DNA of 32,373 nucleotides. Origin: Haplomitrium mnioides (Eukaryota; Marchantiophyta; Haplomitriopsida; Calobryales). A program made the position numbers and the translations under genes. The stretch spans positions 1-32,373 of the forward strand of contig JBNGIS010033091.1 of assembly GCA_049999725.1 (NCBI GenBank). The letters are read 5' to 3'. The notes under the pieces are model-generated. The model was not told where the DNA came from, did not search any database, and saw only the letters and a program-made list of their open reading frames with translations. Of the stretch, positions 21,180-29,690 are shown piece after piece (the stretch's first letter is position 1; each line of letters starts with the position of its first letter).

Positions 21180-21970
21180 TAGTTTAATAAAACATGTGTT
21201 GATGTTTCAAACTTTAAAAGACAACCTTAGATGTTAAAAAATATTCAATTCATCTTAAAGAATTGTTGGATTTGTAGAAATAAAAATTTATGAAAAGATT
21301 AAAAATAAACTTTAGGTAATTTAAATAAAGTAGAATCTAAATAACATTCACAAAAAGTACTTGTGTTTGACTTGAAATAAACAAAAGATTTGAAAGGAGA
21401 AAAACATAATTTGCTAACAAATGGTCGCAAATTGGAACTATAATTTCAAAGATAGCTTGGACTATTTGTTTGCAAAGGATTAAAAAAACTTTATAGATCT
21501 TTTGTGTGTATATGATCAGTGGAGACAACAACTGATCGCATGTATGCATAGGACCAAAAGTAACAACAACAATATCTTGGCTTTCTTTGAGTGTTGTCGC
21601 AAGTGGTTTTGAAAGAAACAAGAACAAAACCTATGCGTGCATAAGATTTACAAACAACAAAAGCAATTTTTGCTATAGTTTATCTAGCAAAGGGCTCTTG
21701 ATTCAAAGCAACAAAAGGAAAATTTAAAGCTAAGGTCACCATCAACAATCAAATCCATTTCCTTGCTTTATTCAATTGTAGACAAGGCTTGGATTCAAAC
21801 TAAAAACAACAGACCATATGCGAGCATAGACAATCTTCTCACAACTCTAATTTGTAAGAAATACTTGACATAAATCTTGAATGTCTTTTGACACTAAGTT
21901 GAAAAAACTTAACCTCTCTAGAACTAAGCTTTGAGTCTCAGAAAAAAGAGCATGCGTTAACCAAAGGTTT
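21180..21970. other. Probable intron(s) of the transposase candidate with single palindromic cores
   Basis: No coding match. Isolated copies of the array core occur near 21538 (GCATGTATGCAT), 21631 (ATGCGTGCAT), 21817 (ATGCGAGCAT) and 21950 (GCATGCGT). A short hairpin lies at about 21511-21540 (TGATCAGT...ACTGATCGCA). Confidence 0.5.
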
Positions 21971-23348
21971 CAAAAGAGAAGAAATTTGTTACCTTTGTTG
22001 GGCTCCAAGACGAAATTTTCTCGCAATGATTTTGATTCTTCGCATGTTTCACAAACAATAAGTCTATTGCATTTTGGAATTTTTATACTTGAAAAATGAG
22101 TTCACCAATCTTTTGTAAGACCCAAAAAACTAAGAATGCAATTGGGATATTTCTCTTTCAAATAAGTTGTGTAGTAGTCATAAACTTCCAATTTTGTAAA
22201 ATTGTCAGGCAAGTTATAAACTTTGTGAGTGGGTATTCTCTCGCAATGTCCCTAAAAAAAGTGTCCATCCACTCACGCACAAATACTCCTTTAGTCAATA
22301 GTTTTTTTTTTTTCCAAAGATGCCTCTATGATCTAATTTTTTGAGATTTTGAATCCTTTGGATTCTATCACTCCCTGCTGATAATATTAATTTGAATGCT
22401 CTTCTACAAACAATGGCACTGCTAGATAGAGTAAATTGATTGTCTACATCATAGTCTTTTCTTGGTATTCGTCACTATGATGTAGTATCTAGATTCTTCA
22501 TGCTTTGTGGAAAATATATTTCTCTCACGATTTTCAAAAAATATTTCTTGCACAATGATAGGTAATTATTTTGACAATATGAAATTCTCTTCAATTTAGG
22601 AATTGACATTGGATCAAGCTTTTTCTTCACAAAGCTCTCGTCATGATGAACTTTCCGCAAAGAATTTTTATGTAAAGTGTTTACCCTTTTGGATTTTGGC
22701 TTAGACAAATAACTCTTTTGTTGTGCTAGTCGATTCAGTCCATAGGCAAATCTAGCCATCAGAGATAATTCATCGTCTTGAAGATCTTGATCATCATCAT
22801 AAACATTGTTTGTTTCTTTGCAATAAGTTTTCAAATGATAAGTTCCTCCTCAAGAATTCAGAGATTTACACCATGCCGAAACAAAATCTTCATTAATATC
22901 TAGAACATTAGGAAATGTTTTTTGTAACATAATCGGTGCCCTTGGCAATAACTCAAACAGAATATTGATTGATTGAGATTCTTTGCTAGAATCATTTCCC
23001 AAGCTGTTGTTTGAAGATTTGTCTAAAAGAATTCAATTTAATTAAGCTTTTCTAGTCTTGTTGCGAGGTCCAACTTGAATTGAAAACACTCGTTGTTTGA
23101 GTGGTGCTATCGAGGACAACAATTCATCATAAAAATTTAAACCGCTCTCTGATTCCATGCATTTTTTTGTTTTGGAAAACAACATTTTGATCTTGAATTT
23201 TGAGGTCTCCTTCAAATGAGGACAAAGAAAGGTCAGCAACCATCTAGAAATTTTGAGTTGATTGTCTTTGTGTTGATCTGTTGGAGATGTCAAAAGAAAT
23301 ATTCAACTTGGACCGCTTAATCGGCAACAAAAATATTTTGCTTGCAAA

Positions 23349-23520
23349 AGGTTGTTTCTTCAATTCTTTGTAAGCACTGGGTTTCATCTTTGATCCTTTG
23401 TATGCAATTTGTTCAATCCTTAATCATATGCACGCATTGGGTTTACTCCTTGACCTTATGCGCGAATATGGTTTAATCATTGATCTTATATGCACATAGG
23501 GTTCACCTTCTTGATCTTCT
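23349..23520 (-). repeat. 30-bp tandem array encoding a 10-residue repeat
   Basis: Units begin at 23349, 23379, 23409, 23439 and 23469, exactly 30 bp apart, with a partial sixth. Each has a variable GGGTTT...TTGATC half and a core like TATGCGCGCAT (for example ATGCACGCAT, ATGCGCGAAT). On the minus strand in the transposase frame they encode a decapeptide series (EPYVHIRSMI, KPYSRIRSRS, KPNACI...). The core is shared with the 24-bp non-coding arrays. Confidence 0.85.
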
Positions 23521-24055
23521 TGAGAGGAGTCATTTGATTCAATAGAAGCCATCTTTTTCCCTAACATCCTTGCCATTACACTTGACGCTTTGGTAGTCCA
23601 TCGTTGACCTCCAAAGAATTGCAATTTGAACAAATCTCTAGCTTCCGATCAAAAGTAACACTTTTGTGTGAACATGAATCTTGGAATTCTAGCCTCTTCT
23701 TGCATTTAAAATCTCTAGCCATTGATAAAGATTACTAAAATTCAACTATTTAAAGAAACTATTTTGTCAAATATTATCAACCTCTTACGACCAACCTAAA
23801 ACAAGTGTTTTGAAAAACAATTCTGCAAAACGACAAAATTATGAACTTTTTGTGAAGAAAATGAGAAAAAGAAATTGGAAAGATGAAAACAAGCAATGAT
23901 TTATATACAAACTTCTTCTTTTCTTACACCATACAAACCTACATATAAAGAGCTCTGCGAATCATTTTTTGGTTGGAAAAAGGTATTTTTTGAAATTTGG
24001 GTATAAAAGAAGTGACAATAGAAAGTTTCTTTCCGTTGTTGTGAGTTCACTTTCT

Positions 24056-24057
<2 letters not shown>

Positions 24058-24092
<35 letters not shown>
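24058..24092 (+). repeat. Poly(T) tract
   Basis: 35 consecutive T in the divergent intergenic region. The open frame through it is spurious. Confidence 0.98.
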
Positions 24093-24605
24093 CCTATTAT
24101 TTCTCCATTTTCAGCTTTTTGGTTTTTGTGAACTTTTGTTCATTAGATTTTTGTCTTCAAATTTCACTCGTTTTTACTTTCTAGAAAATACCATTACAAG
24201 TCAATGTTTCCAAATCTGCTCAACCAAAGTCTTACAGTTGTTTGGATGTTCTCAAGGTTCTTGAGCCACAAAAACTAGATTGGTAATGGCTAGTTGATTG
24301 ATGATCCTTGAAAAACATTGATCAACATTTTTATGTTTTTGTTGGTAAAGGTCAGAAATATAACCTCGACATGTTGGTCCAAATAATGATGATTAAAGAG
24401 GAGCAGTGAGCCAACATCGAGCTGGTTGTGCAATCACATGATAGCATTACCTTGTACAAGACCCAACGCAAACAATTTTTCTTTGGCAGACATGAACTAG
24501 AGGAACATCTTCTTCAAGCATCTACAAATTGCTAAAGATGATGGCAAGGAAGGATCTCAAAACTTTTTCTCATTTGTTTTCTTCTTGAACAGACTTAGAA
24601 CTCAA

Positions 24606-24836
24606 TACACGCATAGGCTTCTGAGTCTGTGCGCACAGGGACTTGCTAGTCTATGCAAGCATGGACTCTGGAGTCCATGCTTGCCTTGACTCCAGAGTCC
24701 ATGTGCGCATAGACTCCCTAGTTTATGCACATAGGGACAAGGCGTGCAAGGACTCCCTAGTCCATGCTTGAAAGAACTTGCTAGACGGAGAGCTTGGACT
24801 CCCTAAGCCATGCGCGCATGAACTCCTTAGTCTTTT
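24606..24836 (+). repeat. 24-bp double-palindrome minisatellite, array 1
   Basis: About nine imperfect units of consensus GGACTC-NN-GAGTCC-ATGCGCGCAT. Several units are exactly 24 bp in series, for example GGACTCTGGAGTCCATGCTT (first 20 bp). Each half of the unit is its own palindrome. By eye the array holds eight GANTC sites. It lies upstream of the first methyltransferase exon. Confidence 0.88.
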
Positions 24837-24949
24837 TTAGCTTAAATTGAATGTTTAGTACATTTTAACTCATTTTAAACACCTCAAGACTTTTTGTTTA
24901 ACATGTTTGATCCTTTTTTATTTTGTTTTTTAGTTCACTCAATTTTTAG

Positions 24950-26408
24950 TGGACTTCGTAGATGCCTATCCAGACGCGAAGCGTATCAAAAGAGATTTCA
25001 TCAAGATGGTTATCTAACTGAAACTATTGAAGCCCAAGTAGAGCGTCCACATTCAGCAGCTAGTGCCGCATCCCAACGTGGCAACAATATTAGCGGCAAT
25101 AGCAGCATGACTATCAGCTGCCAAGAAGAGAGAAAGGCGGTGGAGCTAATCGAGGCTCCAAAAAGGAAGAAACAACCGTCCCAAAGAAGAAGCCTGTTCC
25201 AGCTCCAATTATTAAGGAGGAGTCGACACCCTCCCCATCTCCCTCAATGTCAACTTTTGTGGCCCATTCGTCATCAATTCCAAGTAGTTCAGAGGAGGAA
25301 GCAGTTTTGGAGCTTGTGTAGGCTCCAATATCAAGAACAAAAAGGCAATCGCACAAGGGGTTGCGAACCTTTCAAGAATGTGAGCAGGTGGACCTTCAGA
25401 CAATGTCTAAGGAGGATAAAAATAAAATTCAAGAGTCTGTAGTCCAGCGGTGCAAAGTCCGAGAGGAAACCATTATGATTTGGTTGGAGAATCTGAACCT
25501 CCCAAAATCTAGAATGGACAACTGTAGGCTATTCCAGATTAGGAGGTTGAATGAAGACTTTGTTGAGCTTTTGGCGTAGAGAATGTTCACTAATCAATAT
25601 CACATAGTTTTTTCATTGTTGTTGTTGACCTAAAGAGCAGGTTAAGGGATAAGCTAGAGTTTGATCTTAAAACCCCTAATAAGTATCATTTTGAGATTGT
25701 AAGAGGCAATCACAATGCTGACGCAAGGCAACTTTTAATCACCAAATACATAGCAAAGAATCCAATATTGTTGCTTTGCAACTGTTATATTTATGTGGGC
25801 TTAACACCAATAGAGGCTTGTATTTTTGCAACATTTGACAATTACGACCAACGATACATGTTGGAAATGACCTCAATTCATAAGGTCATCAAATATTAGC
25901 ATCAAAGGTTTGTTGAAGGTGGGTGGTGTCATTCCAAAAATTAAAACGAGAGTTGGTGCTGGAGATCTTGGAGATTAAGCCAAAGTCGACTATTGAAAAG
26001 ACAGTCACTTCTCAAGACAATTGGTTCCAGCTTGCAATTTGAAAAGGTGAGCTCAGGGATTTACAAGAGAGCATTTTTTCAATGTGGGAAAAGAACATTG
26101 TGAAGGGCCAAAAGTCAAAGGCCAAAGGTTCTTTGAGAATGGAGGATATGAAATGGACACTTTAGAGATCTCTTCAGGGTCTTCTAGATGAAATTAAAAT
26201 CTCAACTTTGAAACGTGTTAAAGCTAGAGAGCTTTTAATCAAGGAGATGTCTCGAGAATTAGAGAGACATAAGGCTTTAGTAGTGATGGTCAAGTCTTTT
26301 TGCTCGGAGGTGTATTGTAAAACTTGGGAGGAAGCATGGATGGAGTATCCCATCCATATCAAAGAGTCCAAGATGTCATTATTTTCTTCAATTTTTGAGA
26401 AATTATTG
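24950..26408 (+). pseudogene. ParB-like half of the transposon ParB-methyltransferase gene
   Basis: First recognised exon. Acceptor TTTTTAG at 24943-24949; donor GTAAGT at 26409. Readable parts, with frameshifts near 25135, 25610 and 25910: FVDAYPDAKRIKRDF; a Lys/Ser/Pro linker (KKKPVPAPIIKEES, PSPSPSMS); LENLNLPKSRM; and a ParB-like domain at about 25500-25895. That domain has FQIRRLNEDFVELLA, YHFEIVRGNHNADARQLL (GNHNADAR at 25702-25728, resembling the ParB G-N/H-H-R-x-x-A box), YIYVGLTPIEACIFATFDN and DQRYMLEMTSIHKV. A mostly helical stretch follows (KRELVLEILEIK, KRVKARELLIKEMSRELERH). ParB fused to an N6/N4 methylase is known in bacteria and phages; here it is spliced in a plant transposon. 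ParB identity is moderately sure. Confidence 0.68.
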
Positions 26409-26825
26409 GTAAGTGTCTTTTCTTTTTTTATTATGGTTCATAATTTTATTTAAATTTGCCTCTGACTGTCTCGAGTCCAAGCGTGCATGGACTATCAAGA
26501 TCATGTGCATATGGATTCTTGAGTCTATGTGCGTATGGACTCTCGAGTCCAAGCACGTCTGGACTCAGAGTCCAGTTTCTCAGAGACTCAACAGCCTGTG
26601 TGCGCTTGGATTCAAGACTCCATGCGCACATGGACTCGACATGCGGGCATGGTCTCTTGAGTCTCTTCTTGCTTAGACTCTATAGTCCGTTTGCGCTTGG
26701 ACTCTCGAGTCTATATGTGCATGAACTCCAGAGTCAACGTACGCTTAGAAACTTTGTCTCTCCTTATCTTGTACTCAAAGTTTCTCTTTTTTTTTGTTTA
26801 ATTTGGTTATCTATTTTTTTACAAG
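26409..26825 (+). other. Intron of the methyltransferase gene carrying array 2
   Basis: Donor G|GTAAGTG at 26409, acceptor TTTTTTTACAAG ending 26825. Most of it is the 24-bp minisatellite. Element E has the same order, exon then array, so the array's place is conserved between copies. Confidence 0.7.
26464..26752 (+). repeat. 24-bp double-palindrome minisatellite, array 2
   Basis: About twelve units of the same 24-bp repeat, for example GGACTCTCGAGTCCAAGCAC (first 20 bp) and GGATTCAAGACTCCATGCGC (first 20 bp). By eye there are sixteen GANTC pentamers in about 290 bp. The open frames through it (for example LESPYAHRLKNPYAHDLDSP) are only the repeat read in phase, because 24 is divisible by 3. 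Confidence 0.9.
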
Positions 26826-28120
26826 GCAATAAAGTTTTCGAATGGTAACTGGCCAAAAAATTGATGGCCGCTTCTAAAGAGCGAAAGAAATTGGGGATAA
26901 AGAAGCCCATGTTGATGAAGATCAATCCTCTACTCTTGTATCCTACTCCCGTGCTTTTCTACTTCACTGCTAGAAAGCAAGAGAGTGGAAGGCGAGATAA
27001 TTAAATGAAACTTCTACCCTTCTAGCAGAAGCAGGTTTTGATGAGCAAGACAAGTACTTACTGTCCTTTATCAATAGACTGAGTGAGGCATATTATCAAG
27101 TCCATGTGGAGTCTAATGCTTGATAATTGAAGAGTTTGGTTAAACCAAGATGTTTCACTTTAGCTATTGCTGATATTCCTTACGATTATAACCTTAAGAA
27201 ATGTAATCATGATGATTCGGAACCGTTTACAAAGAACGATATTTTTGATATGGTTTCTTTTTTTTTGCAGCTATTAGTACTTTGAAGTTTTGGTATTTTG
27301 TAATTATCCACTCCTTGCAACAGTTTGGCATTGTTGAGGGCGTTTTGTTGGAGGCTTGTTGTGCCATCGACCATAGTATATAGTAAGTTGTTTTTGATTT
27401 TTCTATCTATGAGTTTTATGTACTTTATTTTTCCTTTATACTTTTTTTCCTTTGTCTCATGTGTTTGTTTTTGTTACTACAAGGACAAAAGTAATATTCA
27501 TCATTTAGATGGTCCGCAAATCAGTCACACCCATGAGTACTGGACTGTGGGCTATTGGACAAAGAAGGGCAAGCGGAGCATGAAGCTCTTTAACTTTCAA
27601 GTTGATGATGCCACTGGTTGTCTTTACCAAATTATACAAAATGTGTTTAACTGCCCGACTTTATTTGCAAAGCTTCAACATCCAAGAGATGATGCTCTTC
27701 TGAATTTTTGTCAGAAGCCTTAGGCTTTGTATAATTTTTTCATTCAAAATTTATCAATAGAGAAAGATTGGATTCTGGATCTTTGCTCTGGATCCAACAC
27801 AAGCCTTGTCTGTGCTTTGAAGCTGATGTGAAATTTCATCGCAGTAGAATATGATATACGACAATCTATCTATATTTCTAAGAGAGCTTTGATGATGGTT
27901 TCTTTGTCATCTGATGTTATTGAGTCATAGATTGTATATGCGTACCACAAAGAGCATGTTCCTCCTAATATTGTAGGTGCATCTAGTGATTCTATAGCAA
28001 TTTACAGATTGGAAAGTCTCAACATGACTCATTAGCGGCTGTAGATGCCAAAGCTTCTCCAACGATAGATTTAAATGAGACTATTCCTCATGAAGAGGAT
28101 AGGGCTGCAACATCAAGCTG
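26826..28120 (+). pseudogene. Beta-class DNA amino-methyltransferase half of the transposon gene
   Basis: Exon 26826-27382 reads LVSYSRAFLLHC, LLAEAGFDEQDKYLLSFINR, EAYYQVHVESNA, then LVKPRCFTLAIADIPYDYN. DIPY at 27172-27183 fits methylase motif IV ([DNS]-P-P-[YFW]) with Ile at position 2. KFWYFVIIHSLQQFGIVEG follows. A probable intron ends TTACTACAAG at 27483. The last exon has YWTVGYWTKKGKRSMKLFNF, FCQKP-stop-ALYNFFIQNLS (motif X-like), DWILDLCSGSNTS (motif I; DLCSGSNTS at 27778-27804) and NFIAVEYDIRQSIYISKRAL (motif II region). The order IV ... X, I is that of beta-class N6-adenine/N4-cytosine methylases. Two in-frame stops (near 27721 and 27829) make this copy inactive. The paralogue in element E is 31371-31925. 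Confidence 0.8.
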
Positions 28121-29027
28121 ATGTTATTTTTGTACATAATAAAATATTTTTCTCACAAAATTTTATTTGATTCCTCTTTTTTCTTGTAGCATTCCAAATG
28201 CAATTTAAGTGTTTTCTTCACGATACAATTTCCTTTGCAAAATTTAAGTGTTTTCATTAAAATTAGTTACAAGGTCTATGCTTGCATGGAAGATCCCTAT
28301 GCCCATTTACTCGGCATGGAAGGTCTCTATGTCTTTGTTTGCATGTGTTTTTGTTGTCTATGTGCGCATTGGCTTTAGTAGTTCAAGCTTGCGTGGGCTT
28401 TTGTTTTCCATGTGCGCATAGGCTTTTGTTGTTCAAGCTCACATGGTCTTTAGTTCTCCAAATATGCCTTGGTTTTAGCAACTTTTCACAATTATTTTGC
28501 TTCTACAATCCTTTTGCACCTACACATTTGGATTCAGTCAAAGTTATTGCATGTGACAACCTCAACATTCCAAGCATTTCTAAGCTTTACCATTCCAAGT
28601 GCAAAGTTTCTTTGACATTCTCTACTTGCATGAGCTTTAAGACTACGCTTTAGAGTTCTAGTGCGTTTCAACATATTTTTTAATTGAATATGTTTTTGAT
28701 AACATTTGAATGTTTTCATCAATTTGTGCAATGAATGTAATTTTAGTTTGTTTTTAAAGTATTTAGCAACAAATGACATATTGATTTTGTATATTTTTTG
28801 TTCGGTGATGCTCATGCTTTTTAAAGAAGAAATTATAAAAGAAAATTTGATAATATTCTTATAAGAAGATTTGTTTTGAATACATTATGAACTTGAAGTA
28901 AGCAATTTTGATATATAAGATTACATTTGTTTTTGCAAAGTTTTAACGAGCATTAATAACATCAAATTTATAATTTTGGATGCTAAAATTTCAAAGTTGG
29001 TTTTTAAGAACGAAAAATGAAATAAGA
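28121..29027. other. Right subterminal region of element D
   Basis: AT-rich and without a supported gene. The frames at 28282-28653 (plus) and 28534-28815 (minus) come from the degenerate array 3 and its flank. The final 60 bp before the terminal repeat resemble 1-50 of this window. Confidence 0.6.
28272..28470 (+). repeat. Degenerate 24-25 bp minisatellite, array 3
   Basis: Units such as GTCTATGTGCGCATTGGCTT and TTTCCATGTGCGCATAGGCT keep the ATGTGCGCAT core at 24-25 bp steps. The GACTC/GAGTC half has decayed to TTTTGTTGTTC-like sequence. It lies about 150 bp after the end of the methyltransferase reading. Confidence 0.75.
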
Positions 29028-29065
29028 ACCGAGTAGCGGTTCCTAGTTCAAAGTAGCGCTTGTTA
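29028..29065 (-). repeat. Right terminal inverted repeat of element D
   Basis: CCGAGTAGCGGTTCCTAG, then TTCAAAGTAGCGCTTGTTA. It is the inverse of 19648-19690 and a direct match to 50-90. Confidence 0.8.
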
Positions 29066-29690
29066 TATCTCATTGTTTATAAATGGGTATAAGAAGTTTG
29101 ACTTGATGCTATAGTAGCCAATAAATAGAAGACAATTTGTACCTCTTAGAATTCCTCTATAAAATCCTCTTAACATTTGTGTGTTTATTATTGACAAACA
29201 TTTCTTTTGTTAATTTGTAGTGTATAATTTTGGTGATGATTTTATGGTTTTTATGATAGAATCAAGAGAGCATGTTATCTTACATACAGCAAACTATAGT
29301 GTTATATGGGAATTTTTTGTTTACATTTTGTTGTAGATAGAAAATAGACTTGAACCAAACTCATCTAGAAGAATTCAACTCCAAGTGTCATATTTCTACT
29401 AGAATAGCGCTTAAGCAAATGCAACGAGATTTTCTTGTTCATAATTTTGGAGAGAGGTTTTGTAATTAGATGTTTGCATCAACCAAACCTTTTATTTTGC
29501 CTATTTCTCACAATTGAAATATGTACATATTTATTTTTGTATAAGTTTTTTGGGGTTAAACTGTGACCGAAAAATATTGATGCTAATTTTGGCAATCTTT
29601 TGAATGATAGCAGAGTTGGAAGAGCTTCAAGTATCTCTTATAGTAAGCCAACAACAAACAAACATATTGATAGAAAAAATGGTGAAAATG
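29066..29690 (+). mobile_element. Gypsy copy G: LTR end and leader
   Basis: Directly right of element D. ATATC.CAT..TTTAT.AAT aligns with 3621-3650 base by base from the boundary. The leader then matches copy B at 3650-4157 (GACTTGATGCTAT.GTAGC, GATGATTTTATGGTTTTT). Non-coding. Confidence 0.75.

Larger units (their letters stand above)
20301..23722 (-). pseudogene. DUF7869-like transposase candidate of element D (decayed, multi-exon)
   Basis: Runs on the minus strand from ATG at 23722. The N-terminus is MARDFKCKKRLEFQDSCSHK with CSNCN soon after, a possible zinc finger, then a frameshift. A 10-residue repeat (KPYSRIRSRS, KPNACI...) is encoded by the 30-bp array. Further segments are 23293-23042, 22834-22475 (DDELSLMARFAYGLNRLAQQ; RISYCQNNYLSLCKKYF), 22430-21975 (IVCRRAFKLILSAGSDRIQR; YNLPDNFTKLEVYDYYTTYL; CNRLIVCETCEES) and 21174-20623. 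The last holds HLAIVIDGMDQKK, LYLQLDNMAQENKN and HTHDQIDQ (20674-20651), followed by a stop and FS. From memory this order (CxxxCL, VC..F, IDGMDQ, LDN..ENKN, GHTHDQIDQ.F) is typical of the transposon-related DUF7869 proteins. Its Asp-rich motifs suggest an RNase-H-like nuclease. The function as transposase is inferred. Confidence 0.72.
23723..24949. promoter_or_regulatory. Divergent intergenic region between the two genes of element D
   Basis: Lies head to head between the transposase start (23722, minus) and the first recognised methyltransferase exon (24950, plus), so it probably holds both promoters and perhaps an early plus-strand exon or intron. It includes a 35-bp T run (24058-24092) and the first 24-bp array (24606-24836). 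A TATA-like TTTATATACAAA is near 23900, about 175 bp upstream of the transposase ATG. Confidence 0.5.
19648..29065. mobile_element. Element D: 9.4-kb two-gene DNA transposon with ParB-methyltransferase cargo
   Basis: The left end reads TAATAGTCGTTACTTTGAAC and continues TAGGAAC. The right end, reverse complemented, reads TAACAAGCGCTACTTTGAAC and continues TAGGAAC. A TA lies outside each end (19646-19647 and 29066-29067), a possible 2-bp duplication. Inside are two divergent spliced genes: a DUF7869-like transposase candidate on the minus strand and a ParB-like/DNA methyltransferase protein on the plus strand, with short palindromic repeat arrays. Both genes carry stops and frameshifts, so this copy is dead. 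Partial relatives are at 1-90, 30772-32326 and 32327-32373. The family was not recognised by name. The flanking gypsy sequences do not match each other, so the copy may be recombinant. Confidence 0.75.

Noticed and set aside
24606-24836. CRISPR-like array
   Set aside because: The units abut one another with no unique spacers, they vary in sequence, there are no cas genes, and the context is a eukaryotic transposon.
26413-26848. Several overlapping open frames (both strands) with Leu/Ser/His-rich repeats
   Set aside because: They arise because the 24-bp minisatellite has a period divisible by three; they lie in a probable intron and differ between arrays.
24950-28120. Bacterial or phage contamination explaining the ParB-methylase sequence
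   Set aside because: The gene is split by GT-AG introns, full of stops, flanked by transposon termini inside plant gypsy elements, and repeated in element E.
24950-28120. Active restriction-modification system
   Set aside because: No restriction endonuclease was recognised and the methylase copy has several frameshifts and stops.
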